Of a DNA stretch of 64,000 nucleotides, positions 52,622 through 61,884 are shown one piece after another (position 1 is the stretch's first letter; the number at the start of each line of letters is the position of its first letter). The position numbers were made by a program, and so were the translations under genes. The notes beneath the pieces were generated by a model, which made no database searches, was not told the origin of the DNA, and saw only the letters and a program-made list of their open reading frames with translations. Origin of the DNA: Amphibacillus indicireducens (GTDB lineage Bacteria > Bacillota > Bacilli > Bacillales > Amphibacillaceae); NCBI RefSeq assembly GCF_039539605.1, contig NZ_BAABDL010000085.1, positions 1 through 64,000 on the forward strand, read 5' to 3'.

Positions 52622-53452
52622 TTAATCATCTTTATGATCGTCAATGAGACGAGTTATTTGTTGTGGATACGGATATTTGATTCGATCGGTATTAAGTGCT
52701 AACTTTACTGCCTTCCGAATATCTCTCTCAGCGCTCCATTGCTCCATATTGACCGTTTGACCAACAATTCGAATCGTCATATTTGTAGCACCAAGCTCAT
52801 TGACACCAATTACATTAGGACCATCGACAAATCGTTCATCAGATTGGAACTCCTGACAGACGAGATTTAGAATCTCCAGCGTTTGATCAAGGTCAGATTC
52901 ATAATTAATGTGAATATCAACAAGCGCGCGCATAGTTCCGCGAGAATGATTCGCAACACTTTCAATTTGGCGATTCGGAATAAAGTTCAATGTACCATCA
53001 AAACTACGAATTTGAGTTGTCCGCAACCCAATTTCCTCAACGATTCCATCATAATTAGCAACGGTTATATATTCGCCGACCTCAATTTGTTTTTCGAGTA
53101 AGATAAAAAACCCTGTGACTACATCACTTACCAATCCTTGTGCACCAAAACCAATTGCTAATCCAATCACTCCAGCAGATGCAATCAACGGACCGATAGG
53201 GACTTCGAATATTCCGAAGAGCATTGTGATGAAGATAAAAATTAATAAGTATGAGAATATGTTTAAAATTAATTTTTCTAAAGTTACTAGCCTTGCTTTT
53301 GATAACTTTTGTCTTTGGGTGGCTTTTTGTAAAACGTTGGAGATGATTTTGTTTCCTAATGTTCGAGTGATTAAATAAGCGGCGACTAATAAGATAATTT
53401 TAAGGCCCGTTCCGATAACCACTTCGATTATTGTAGAAAAGTTAATAGACAT
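52622..53452 (-). CDS. MscS-family mechanosensitive channel (YkuT-like)
   Basis: 276 residues from ATG 53452, 8 nt after AAAGGAG; the longer frame to 53581 has no ribosome site. Three membrane helices (about 12-32, 60-80 and 88-112); the pore helix region GLAIGFGAQGLVSDVVTGFFI is characteristic. It releases solutes on hypo-osmotic shock. Upstream, 53453-53717 has no gene besides divergent promoters. Confidence 0.92.
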   Translation of the reverse strand: MSINFSTIIEVVIGTGLKIILLVAAYLITRTLGNKIISNVLQKATQRQKLSKARLVTLEKLILNIFSYLLIFIFITMLFGIFEVPIGPLIASAGVIGLAIGFGAQGLVSDVVTGFFILLEKQIEVGEYITVANYDGIVEEIGLRTTQIRSFDGTLNFIPNRQIESVANHSRGTMRALVDIHINYESDLDQTLEILNLVCQEFQSDERFVDGPNVIGVNELGATNMTIRIVGQTVNMEQWSAERDIRKAVKLALNTDRIKYPYPQQITRLIDDHKDD

Positions 53453-53717
53453 GAGAAGAACTCCTTTCATAGAAACACAATAACGTATCTTAGATAAAGA
53501 TTCAACCAAAACTAATTTAGCGATTCTTAATACCAAATCGTGAAAAGTAAAGAAATAAGGGTAAAAATAGAAAGTGGACATTTTCCCTAATTTAACTTCA
53601 GTCTTAAGGCGGATTTTAGCTAAATAATGATAAAATCAAGTGAAAGGGCTAGTAATTTATTTCGTAACTCGATATATTAATAGTTGTGTAAAAGAGATAT
53701 TGAGGAGGGGAGCAAAA

Positions 53718-55466
53718 GTGGAAACGTTTAAAAAATTAAAACAATTTTATTGGCCATACAAAAAATACTTTATCGCATCTTTATTTTTTGTATTAATCGT
53801 AACTGGAATCACTGTTGTGTATCCAATGGTTTTACAACTAACAATTGATGAAGTTATCATGGCAGAAAATTATGATTTAATTCCGGTTTTATCAGTTGGT
53901 TTTATTTTACTTATGGCAATCAAGGGAATTACGAACTTTTTACAACAATACTTAGGTGATTTATTTGGTATTAAATCAGTCTATTTATTACGCGACAGTC
54001 TATATAAAAAACTCCAACATTTATCATTTACTTATTATGATAACGCAAGAACTGGAGATACAATGTCCCGATTAACAATGGATGTTGAAGGATTTAAATT
54101 TTTCCTAGCAGCTGGATTGAAAGAGCTTGTTCGTGTCGTTTTCTTAATCGGTACAAGTTTAATTGTGATGTTTTATTATTCAATCCCGCTAGCATTACTG
54201 ACGATGGCTGTTATGCCATTTCTAATTGTTGTCGTAAGAAAGTTTGATCAAAAGGTTCACCCAGCATTCCGGAGTATTCGTCGTTCGTTAGGAAACTTAA
54301 ATACTCGGATTCAGGAAAATGTCAGTGGGATGAACACTGTTAAATCATTATCGAAAGAAGATTTTGAAATTGATCGCTTTACGATTGATAATAAAGAGTA
54401 TCGTGAAGTGAATATTAAAACATCACATATTTGGGCTAAGTATTTCCCATTAATGGAGCTCATCGGAAATATCGCAATGGTTTCATTACTTATTTTTGGT
54501 GGATGGCTAGTTATCGAAGGCGATTTACAATTAGGTGAACTTGTTGCTTTCTTTAGTTTAGTTAACTATATTATTGGCCCGTTGATGCACCTTGGGTTTA
54601 TTGTTAACCAATTCTCACAAGCGAAAGCATCAGGTGAGCGTTTATTAGATATTCTTGAAGCTGAAGAAAAGGTTACTGATTTTGAGAAGACAGTTACAGT
54701 CGATAAACTTAAGGGTGACGTGAAATTCAAGGATGTTACACTTAGATACTACGAAGATGATGATGAAGCATTAAAAAATATTGATTTTGAAGTGCCAGCT
54801 GGCAAAACAATTGGCTTAATTGGTGCTACTGGTTCGGGTAAAACGAGTATTACCCAATTAATGGCGCGTTTTTATCAGCCGTCTGAAGGTGAAGTCTACC
54901 TTGATGGTCGTTTAACTACTGATTACTCGTTAGCATTTATTCGTCAACAAATTGGTTTTGTTTTTCAAGAGGCTTTCTTGTTCTCAACGACAATTAGAGA
55001 CAACATTGCCTTTGGAAATCCACATGCTTCTATGGATGAGGTTATTGAAGCGGCTAAACGTGCCCAAGCACATGATTTTATTATGGAAATGCCAAAAGGC
55101 TATGACACGATGCTTGGAGAACGAGGCATGGGACTTTCTGGTGGTCAAAGACAGCGGATATCAATAGCAAGAGCATTGCTGATCAATCCAAGCATTCTCG
55201 TGCTAGATGATGCAACATCAGCTGTTGACATGGAAACAGAACATAGAATTCAACGTGCGCTTAAAGAAGTAATGGATGATCGGACGACATTTATTATTGC
55301 TCACCGTATTTCGTCTTTAAAGCATGCGGATGAAATTTTAGTATTAGATGATGGAGAAATTGTTGAAAGAGGTACACACGAGGAATTACTTGTAAATGGT
55401 GGACCATATCAGCGGATTTATGACATTCAGTACAAAGACAGAGATGCAATAACTGATATTAGTTAA
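53718..55466 (+). CDS. ABC exporter half-transporter, degenerate-site subunit
   Basis: 582 residues from GTG 53718 after GAGGAGGGG. Six membrane helices (1-320), then an ATPase with Walker A GATGSGKT, canonical signature LSGGQRQR, but Walker B ends LDDATSAVD, with Asp instead of the catalytic Glu. It pairs with the next gene product to form a heterodimer, as in YheI/YheH (BmrCD). Likely multidrug or lipid export. Confidence 0.92.
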   Translation: METFKKLKQFYWPYKKYFIASLFFVLIVTGITVVYPMVLQLTIDEVIMAENYDLIPVLSVGFILLMAIKGITNFLQQYLGDLFGIKSVYLLRDSLYKKLQHLSFTYYDNARTGDTMSRLTMDVEGFKFFLAAGLKELVRVVFLIGTSLIVMFYYSIPLALLTMAVMPFLIVVVRKFDQKVHPAFRSIRRSLGNLNTRIQENVSGMNTVKSLSKEDFEIDRFTIDNKEYREVNIKTSHIWAKYFPLMELIGNIAMVSLLIFGGWLVIEGDLQLGELVAFFSLVNYIIGPLMHLGFIVNQFSQAKASGERLLDILEAEEKVTDFEKTVTVDKLKGDVKFKDVTLRYYEDDDEALKNIDFEVPAGKTIGLIGATGSGKTSITQLMARFYQPSEGEVYLDGRLTTDYSLAFIRQQIGFVFQEAFLFSTTIRDNIAFGNPHASMDEVIEAAKRAQAHDFIMEMPKGYDTMLGERGMGLSGGQRQRISIARALLINPSILVLDDATSAVDMETEHRIQRALKEVMDDRTTFIIAHRISSLKHADEILVLDDGEIVERGTHEELLVNGGPYQRIYDIQYKDRDAITDIS

Positions 55467-55486
55467 CTTAGAAAGGAGTGAGATTG

Positions 55487-57316
55487 TTGAGTCAAAAAGA
55501 AATGAAGCAGAAGAAAAATGCTTATTCGAATCGCTTTTACTATCCACAAGATGAAGCGATTGAAAAGCCTTTTAACTGGAAACAAATGACTCGTCTTTTA
55601 GAATATATTAAACCATATTCAAAGACATTATTACCGGCTGCTTTTGGGGCAGTTCTTGTTAATATGATTGTTCGACTACTTATACCGATATTAATCGGTC
55701 AGTTCGTTATTGATCGGGCGATTATTAATCAGGATTATCAATTACTCGTTTACTTAATTGTTTTTGTGGTTGCACTTTATTTCGTTAACTATTTAGCTAA
55801 CCACTTCCGAATAAAAACTGTGAACGTATTGGGGCAACGAACGATTCACGATTTGAGAAGGCAGTTATTTACCCACGTTCAATATTTGTCTCATGATTTC
55901 TTTGACAAACGTTCAGCTGGTTCAATTTTAGTTCGTATTTTAAATGATGTTAACTCATTACAAGAACTTTTTACAAATGGTATTATTAACATCTTAATGG
56001 ATGCATTCATGTTGATTGCGATTATTGTTATTTTATTTACATTAAGTCCGCAATTAGCGCTTGCTGTGCTTGTTATTTTGCCATTAATGTTTTATATTTC
56101 AACAAAACTTCGTCGAAATATCAGAAGAACATGGCAAAACGTTCGGTTAATCAGATCACGCTTGAACTCTCACTTAAATGAGAGTTTACAAGGGATGAGA
56201 ATTACTCAGTCTTTTGCTCAAGAGAATGAAAATGCCGCCTATTTTGATGGTGTTAATCAAGAAAACTATGAGCGTGAAAGAATTGCGATGAAGAAGAGTG
56301 CCTATTTCGGTCCCATCATTGAAATGAGTAACGCGATTGGTACAGTTATTTTAATTGCTTATGGTTCAGTCTTGATCATTAATCAATCAATGGAAATTGG
56401 AACATTCGTTACCTTTGCTTTCTTCCTGGGCATGTTCTGGGAGCCGATTTCGCGATTAGGACAAATCTATAACCAATTACTTGTTGCAATGGCATCTTCA
56501 GAACGAATTTTCGAGTTTTTAGATGAACGTCCAACAGTAAAAGAAGCAGAAACGCCGATTATCTTAGATGATATGAAAGGTCAGATTATCTTTGATAAAG
56601 TTAAGTTTTCTTACGATGACGAACGTGTCGCTCTACATGAAATCTCAATTGAGGTTAAAGCGGGTCAAACGATCGCTCTTGTCGGGCATACGGGTTCGGG
56701 TAAATCAACGATTGCAAATTTAATCAGTCGTTTTTATGACCCAACTGATGGTCGTGTCATCATAGATGGCCATAACTTGAGAGATTTAAGTTTAGAAAGT
56801 TTAAGAGAGCATATTAGTGTCGTACTACAGGATACTTTTATTTTCTCAGGAACAATCATGGAAAACATTCGCTTTGGTCGTCCAGAAGCTTCGGATGAAG
56901 AAGTGATTGAATCAGCTAAAGTAGTAGGTGCTCACGACTTTATCGAACGATTAGCTCAAGGTTATGACACAGAAGTAGAGGAAAGAGGAAGTATTCTTTC
57001 TGCAGGTGAGCGACAATTGCTATCATTTGCAAGAGCTTTACTAGCTGATCCAAAAATCTTGATTTTAGATGAAGCGACAGCAAGTATTGATACGGAAACG
57101 GAAATGAAGATTCAAGCTGCACTTCGTCAGCTCTTAAAAGGAAGAACATCAATTATGATCGCACACCGACTGTCTACGATTCGTGAAGCAGACAATATCA
57201 TTGTTTTAGAAAATGGTCGCATCCTTGAACAAGGTGATCACGATGAATTAGTTGAGAAACAAGGTGAGTACTACAGTCTTGTGAAGTCACAATTTGATAT
57301 GTTAGAAGAAAATTAA
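55487..57316 (+). CDS. ABC exporter half-transporter, catalytic-site subunit
   Basis: 609 residues from TTG 55487, 9 nt after AAAGGAG. Six membrane helices, Walker A GHTGSGKS, Walker B ILDEATASID with a proper Glu, but a degenerate signature, LSAGERQ. With the partner's LSGGQ it makes one complete ATP site and one defective site. The N-terminus carries about 25 extra polar residues. Confidence 0.92.
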   Translation: MSQKEMKQKKNAYSNRFYYPQDEAIEKPFNWKQMTRLLEYIKPYSKTLLPAAFGAVLVNMIVRLLIPILIGQFVIDRAIINQDYQLLVYLIVFVVALYFVNYLANHFRIKTVNVLGQRTIHDLRRQLFTHVQYLSHDFFDKRSAGSILVRILNDVNSLQELFTNGIINILMDAFMLIAIIVILFTLSPQLALAVLVILPLMFYISTKLRRNIRRTWQNVRLIRSRLNSHLNESLQGMRITQSFAQENENAAYFDGVNQENYERERIAMKKSAYFGPIIEMSNAIGTVILIAYGSVLIINQSMEIGTFVTFAFFLGMFWEPISRLGQIYNQLLVAMASSERIFEFLDERPTVKEAETPIILDDMKGQIIFDKVKFSYDDERVALHEISIEVKAGQTIALVGHTGSGKSTIANLISRFYDPTDGRVIIDGHNLRDLSLESLREHISVVLQDTFIFSGTIMENIRFGRPEASDEEVIESAKVVGAHDFIERLAQGYDTEVEERGSILSAGERQLLSFARALLADPKILILDEATASIDTETEMKIQAALRQLLKGRTSIMIAHRLSTIREADNIIVLENGRILEQGDHDELVEKQGEYYSLVKSQFDMLEEN

Positions 57317-57318
57317 TT

Positions 57319-57358
57319 AAAACGGTTAAAGTGGATTTTCCATTTTAACCGTTTTTTT
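57319..57358 (+). terminator. Terminator after the ABC exporter genes
   Basis: AAACGGTTAAA pairs with TTTAACCGTTT, followed by a T run. Confidence 0.85.
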
Positions 57359-57440
57359 GCTTGCTTAACGATAAAATTTTTGCGAAGATGGAAGTGAGTA
57401 ATAGAAAACGACAAAAAGAATCTACTTGAGGTGTCCGTCA

Positions 57441-58112
57441 ATGAAAAGAGAATTTGCTGTAATCGGGTTAGGCCGTTTTGGAGCTAGTGTGTGTCGAGAG
57501 CTTAGTGCTGAAGGTATGGATGTTTTGGCGATTGATGTTTTGGAAAGCAAAATAAATGAATTTCGTCACATTGCTTCACATGCTGTAATTGCTGACTCGA
57601 CAGATGAGAAAGCGATGAAAGAGTTAGGAATTAGAAACATCGATCATGTAATTGTTGCGATTGGTGATGACATTCAAGCAAGTATTTTAACGACATTGAT
57701 TTTAAAAGAATTTGGTGTGAAAAAAGTGACGGTAAAGGCGCAGAGCAATCATCATGAAAAGGTATTGTTGAAGATAGGAGCAGATCAGGTGATTCACCCT
57801 GAGAGAGATATGGGGAGGAAAATTGCCCACAGTATTATTTCAAATAATTTTCTTGATCATTTAGAACTATCAAATGATCATAGCATTATTGAGATTAGGG
57901 CGAGCAAAAAGATGATTGGTCGTACACTTGTTGATTTGGATATTCGAGCGGTTTACGGGTGTAACGTTGTTGCGATTAAATCAAATGCAACAAATAAGAT
58001 GAATATTTCCCCTCTTGCAACAGATAAAATTGGCCCCGACGATATCTTAATTATCATTGGTGCAGATACTGATATATCAAAATTTGAAAGAAATCTTGTC
58101 ATTGATGATTAA
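57441..58112 (+). CDS. ktrC: Ktr potassium uptake regulatory subunit, KtrC-like
   Basis: 223 residues from ATG 57441. An RCK_N domain with nucleotide motif GLGRFGASV and acidic strand end IDVLE, the pattern HAVIADSTDEKAM, and an RCK_C domain (140-220) that in KtrC/KtrA binds c-di-AMP. It gates a KtrD-type membrane subunit encoded elsewhere. Ribosome site GAGGTG. Confidence 0.92.
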   Translation: MKREFAVIGLGRFGASVCRELSAEGMDVLAIDVLESKINEFRHIASHAVIADSTDEKAMKELGIRNIDHVIVAIGDDIQASILTTLILKEFGVKKVTVKAQSNHHEKVLLKIGADQVIHPERDMGRKIAHSIISNNFLDHLELSNDHSIIEIRASKKMIGRTLVDLDIRAVYGCNVVAIKSNATNKMNISPLATDKIGPDDILIIIGADTDISKFERNLVIDD

Positions 58113-58130
58113 GTTAAACGTAATTAATTG

Positions 58131-58171
58131 AAAAGGCACTATTTACGGTTTTGTCGTAAATAGTGCTTTTT
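58131..58171 (+). terminator. Terminator of ktrC
   Basis: AAAAGGCACTATTTAC pairs with GTAAATAGTGCTTTTT around a 9-nt loop. Confidence 0.9.
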
Positions 58172-58274
58172 CAATCGTATAGGAAAGTATAAGATTTTAA
58201 TGTGGATAAGAGTTGACGTGACAAGGATAGTTTGGGTACAGTGAAACTATATTAAACGGTAAAGGTTTGATTAT

Positions 58275-59624
58275 ATGAAAGATAAACTTCGTATTCATAT
58301 GGATCAACTAAAAGCAATCTTCCTTGATAATCACAATTGGGAAAGATTCAAAAAGAAACATAAGAAAAAGATTCGGCCAATCGTTATTAGAGAGGTAGAA
58401 AAGTTTTTGCACTGTGGCGATTTATTGAATGGTTTTCGCGTGTTTAAGTGCGAAGCTTGTCCTAACGTGCAGAGATTCCCTATTCGATGCAAGGGAAAGT
58501 TTTGTCCAACCTGTGCGGTTGGTGAAGCACAAAAGTGGGCAGAGGTTCAAGCAAACGATATGTATCACACCATGCATAGACATGTCATCCTAACAATAGA
58601 TGAAGGGTTGCGTCCGATTTTCGCGCATCATCAGTATCGAGAAACTTTGTTAAAGGGATTGATGGATGAAGCCGCTAAGGTTGTCACAAACTGTTTTCGT
58701 AAACAAGAAGCTGGAGCTATCGTCGCTTTGCATACCTTCGGATCAAAGTTAGAATTCAATCCGCATGTCCATCTTTTAGTAACGATGGGTGGCATTACAA
58801 AAGATGGGAAATGGGAAGAGTATAATTTTTTACCCTTTGTAAAATTACGCAAGGTTTGGCAGACAGTGGTTTTAAAATTGATTCGACGCACATTGTCGCA
58901 ACGAGCGAAAGCGAAAGTGCAACCCTTGCTTCAAGCTGCCTTCAAAAATAATCCGGACGGATTCTACATCCATGCGCCAAATCAAAGTCGAACAGATGTA
59001 AAAGCTACTCTAAGCTACATTGGTCGGTATATGAAGCGAGGACCAATCGCCTTACATCGCATAAAAATGTATGATGGAGAGCTTGTGGCCTTTGCTTATC
59101 AAGATAAGCGTGATGGCGAGTGGAAGATAGAAGAACTTTCTGTAGAGGATTTTATTGGACGATTGATTCGTCATATTCCCGATGACCAATTTAAAATGAT
59201 TCGTCACTATGGCATCTATTCTCGTCGAACAAAGAAGGTCATGAAAAAAGTTGTTGAACATTTCCAAAAAGAGATAAAACGATTATTGATAAATGCGCAA
59301 AAGATAATAAAAGGAAAAAAGTGGCGAGAGCAAATAAAAGAAACCTTTGATAGGGATCCATTGGAATGTTCGGAATGCGGGAACTACTTAGAGTTCAGAG
59401 GGATAGCTGTGCGCAAAAACGGAAGTTTAGAAGTGGCATATGCGAACGATAAAGAAGCACACCAATACATACGACGGGAGATTGATAAAATTGAATCAAA
59501 GGCGTATAAAGTTAAGAAAAAAGAAGCAACGAGAGAAGCTATTAAGGAATATGGGTTCAGTTGGGACGCACTCGCAAAAGCAATCGAAAGAAAACAACAT
59601 AGCATTTATCTGCCAGAAGTGTAA
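58275..59624 (+). CDS. IS91-family rolling-circle transposase
   Basis: 449 residues. N-terminal zinc-binding region (CEACPN, CKGKFCPTC), HUH motif NPHVHLL with H164 and H166, and catalytic tyrosines Y248 and Y252 (YIGRY). A second zinc finger is CSECGN near residue 366. The frame is intact, so the element could still move. Confidence 0.92.
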   Translation: MKDKLRIHMDQLKAIFLDNHNWERFKKKHKKKIRPIVIREVEKFLHCGDLLNGFRVFKCEACPNVQRFPIRCKGKFCPTCAVGEAQKWAEVQANDMYHTMHRHVILTIDEGLRPIFAHHQYRETLLKGLMDEAAKVVTNCFRKQEAGAIVALHTFGSKLEFNPHVHLLVTMGGITKDGKWEEYNFLPFVKLRKVWQTVVLKLIRRTLSQRAKAKVQPLLQAAFKNNPDGFYIHAPNQSRTDVKATLSYIGRYMKRGPIALHRIKMYDGELVAFAYQDKRDGEWKIEELSVEDFIGRLIRHIPDDQFKMIRHYGIYSRRTKKVMKKVVEHFQKEIKRLLINAQKIIKGKKWREQIKETFDRDPLECSECGNYLEFRGIAVRKNGSLEVAYANDKEAHQYIRREIDKIESKAYKVKKKEATREAIKEYGFSWDALAKAIERKQHSIYLPEV

Positions 59625-59802
59625 AGTAACAGAAAAAATACCAAAAGATGTCGTCAAACAATTAGATTTTATGGATAGTGGAGATCCGATGGATCCCCCA
59701 CGATTCAGTTGCGAACAATGTGATGGTTCAATGGTCCCTTTGTATTATGAAGGGTTACAAGGAATCACTTATGACAATAGGCACCTCAAAAGAAAAAGCT
59801 AA
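59551..59802 (+). CDS. Small zinc-ribbon accessory protein of the IS91-type element
   Basis: 83 residues; the ATG at 59551 lies within the transposase 3' end in another frame, after AAGGAAT. Cysteines in CQKC and CEQC suggest a zinc ribbon. The frame continues 178 nt beyond the transposase stop. I believe small companion frames like this accompany related Firmicutes elements, but its role is unknown. Confidence 0.6.
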   Translation: MGSVGTHSQKQSKENNIAFICQKCKVTEKIPKDVVKQLDFMDSGDPMDPPRFSCEQCDGSMVPLYYEGLQGITYDNRHLKRKS

Positions 59803-59817
59803 GCGGGAACTAAAAGG

Positions 59818-59842
59818 GCTCGGGCTTTGCCCGAGCTTTTTT
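59818..59842 (+). terminator. GC-rich hairpin at the end of the IS91-type element
   Basis: GCTCGGGC-TTT-GCCCGAGC followed by TTTTTT. It can end transcription and may be part of the element's terminal signal. The following 59865-60189 holds no supported gene. Confidence 0.8.
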
Positions 59843-60189
59843 ACCTCTTTTTTATCGGTATAGAATGCTTTTCTACATTTAAGCCGAGTTCTGGTTTCAT
59901 CAGTAAAGTCAATTCGTACACAATCATGGTTAGAATGACTTAGTTTTCAGCTCCATCTTTAGATTTTCGATTTTTTCTTAGTGGTATATGTTGCTTGATG
60001 TACTTAAAAAATAATTCTATTTGCTACTTTTGGCTATACATTTTACAGATTTACTCTACAGACACGTTCAGTCGATTCGTAATGATACTTAAATTCGATT
60101 ACTGTTTTCTCTCGGTCGTAATGAGCCGGAAGAGCTGGTTAAATAGGTTTGGCTACCCAACTATACCAAACAAGTCTTAACTTACTAAA

Positions 60190-60810
60190 TTAGAATATCT
60201 CAGCGATAAGTCTTGCTTTTTTCTCAGCCTCTTCCAGAATTTCTTCTCTTTTGGACGGAGCAAAATCGATACCTTCAATAAATAATTGCTCGTAATCTTC
60301 AACTCCAACAAACTGGAAAATCCCTTTTAAAAATTGTGCGGAAAAATCTTTCCCACCAAAATACCCACCGTTTGATTGGATATGGAGAGCTTTCTTTCCA
60401 TGTGCTAGAGCCTCTGCACCCGTTTCTGTATACCTAAAAGTTACTCCAGAAACACAAATATTATCTATCCACGATTTTAAATGGCTTGGAATACCTAAAT
60501 TCCATAATGCATTTGCTACAACTATTTTGTCCACATCTATATACTGTTGTGTTAACTCATTCATTCGTGTCATTTTCTTTTGCTGAGCATCAGTCAACTC
60601 TGGAAATGTTTTTCCTTCTTTTAATGCTATAATACTTGTTAAGATATCCTCATCCAGCTCCGGAATGTCATCGTTAAATACATCAATATATTGAATTTCA
60701 TCATCTGGATGTGTTTCTTTGTATTTTTCAACAAATACATCTAAGATTTGAACTGAAGTAGATTGATCAGCATTTAATGGGTGTGCTTTTACTACTAATA
60801 ATTTGGTCAT
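60190..60810 (-). CDS. azoR: FMN-dependent NADH-azoreductase
   Basis: 206 residues from ATG 60810 (AAAGGA upstream). Flavodoxin-like fold: KLLVVKAHPL at the start, the FMN loop in NALWNLGIPSHLKSWID and QSNGGYFGG. It reduces quinones and azo compounds and protects against electrophiles. It lies between insertion sequences and may be part of a transferred segment. Confidence 0.88.
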   Translation of the reverse strand: MTKLLVVKAHPLNADQSTSVQILDVFVEKYKETHPDDEIQYIDVFNDDIPELDEDILTSIIALKEGKTFPELTDAQQKKMTRMNELTQQYIDVDKIVVANALWNLGIPSHLKSWIDNICVSGVTFRYTETGAEALAHGKKALHIQSNGGYFGGKDFSAQFLKGIFQFVGVEDYEQLFIEGIDFAPSKREEILEEAEKKARLIAEIF

Positions 60811-60835
60811 AATTATATATCCTTTCGTCAATATT

Positions 60836-60885
60836 TGTGAATTATTTCACATTTTTTATTATATCAAACTATACTCTTATGTCAA
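60836..60885 (-). promoter_or_regulatory. Promoter and palindromic operator of azoR
   Basis: On the minus strand TTGACA (60885-60880), 16-bp spacer, TATAAT (60863-60858): a near-consensus promoter. Immediately downstream TGTGAA-N4-TTCACA (60836-60851) forms a palindrome over the start region. This suits a repressor released by quinone or oxidative stress; the repressor is not in the window. Confidence 0.65.
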
Positions 60886-60953
60886 GTGTATTTTGCAAGA
60901 AAAAAATCCATAAGAGCAGGAATTTTTTCCATACCTTTGCTGCACCGTTTTAT

Positions 60954-61306
60954 TTAGTTTTTGTGTTGCGATAATGCGTTCGTGAAGCGGTAACTTTTAC
61001 CAGAAAACGAGAAAATATGAGCGTGATGAATTAAGCGATCAACTAAGGCACTCGTTAATCTGGAGTCCTGAAATACTTTATTCCATGAGCTGAATTCTAA
61101 ATTGGTCGTCACAATCAAGCTGCGTTCCTCATAAAAATCAGAAATAAGGTGGAATAACAGCTCTGATCCTTCTTTATCTATTGGCAAGTAACCTAATTCA
61201 TCCAAGATGAGACAATCGCTTTTTAAGATGCTCTTTCGTGTACGTGCAAGCGTCCCTCTTTGAGACGCTTTTTGTAATTTATCCACTAAATCTAAAACAC
61301 CCCCTC
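60954..61306 (-). pseudogene. Remnant of IS21-type istB helper ATPase
   Basis: About 115 C-terminal residues survive. Walker B DCLILDELGYLP, sensor region LIVTTNLEFSSWNKVF and LVDRLIHHAH are typical of IstB. The Walker A half and istA are missing because the IS3-type element starts at 61307. Residues that appear upstream in frame belong to that element. Confidence 0.88.
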
Positions 61307-61407
61307 TGTTAGGATAGATGTCGTAGGGAACTTTAGTGTATAGTTTAATTATTACACGGAGGTAAATCGACATGAAAAATAATAATGGTAAATGATATTC
61401 AAAAGAA

Positions 61408-61884
61408 ATGAAAGCATCAGTTGTTAAAAGAATGATGCCCCCTAATAATGAATCTGTATCTCAGTTAAGTGATGAGTTTGGGATTAGTGAACCCACCCTT
61501 TATAATTGGAGAAAAGAAGCTAGATTAGCTGGGAATCCAACACCTGGGGATGGGAAAGTTTCTGAGCAATGGAGCAGTGAAGATAAGTTTCTTGTGGTGA
61601 TGGAAACATACGCTATGAATAGTGCTGAGTTAGCGGAGTATTGTCGTAAAAAGGGACTGTATAAAGAACAAATTGAAGCATGGCGGGATTCTTGCTTACA
61701 TGCAAATAGTCACGAATCTAGTCAATCAAAGCAATTGAATAAAGAATTAAAAGAGGAGAAAAAGAGAGGGAAAACACTAGAAAAAGACTTACGAAAAAAA
61801 GAGAAAGCATTGGCAGAAGCTGCGGCCTTACTACTATTAAGAAAAAAGGTCCAAGCGATCTGGGGGGACCAAGAGGACGAATGA
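61408..61884 (+). CDS. IS3-family transposase OrfA (5' end interrupted by TGA)
   Basis: 158 residues with a helix-turn-helix (VSQLSDEFGISEPTLYNWRKEA) and a C-terminal coiled coil (LNKELKEEKKRGKTLEKDLRK). The well-placed ATG at 61372 (GGAGG upstream) is in frame but meets TGA at 61393-61395 seven codons later, probably a former TGG. The remaining frame from 61408 has no ribosome site, so OrfA may be poorly made. ATGA overlap with orfB. Confidence 0.8.
   Translation: MKASVVKRMMPPNNESVSQLSDEFGISEPTLYNWRKEARLAGNPTPGDGKVSEQWSSEDKFLVVMETYAMNSAELAEYCRKKGLYKEQIEAWRDSCLHANSHESSQSKQLNKELKEEKKRGKTLEKDLRKKEKALAEAAALLLLRKKVQAIWGDQEDE

Larger units (their letters stand above)
58200..59845 (+). mobile_element. 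IS91-type (HUH) insertion sequence, ends uncertain
   Basis: It contains an HUH transposase gene and a small overlapping zinc-ribbon gene, and finishes in a GC-rich hairpin with T run at 59818-59842, in the place of a replication end signal. Such elements lack terminal inverted repeats and target duplications, so the left end, somewhere in 58172-58260, is a guess. Confidence 0.75.

Noticed and set aside
53453..53581. 43-residue N-terminal extension of the MscS channel
   Set aside because: ATG 53452 has an ideal ribosome site, and the extension has none and is not typical of the family.
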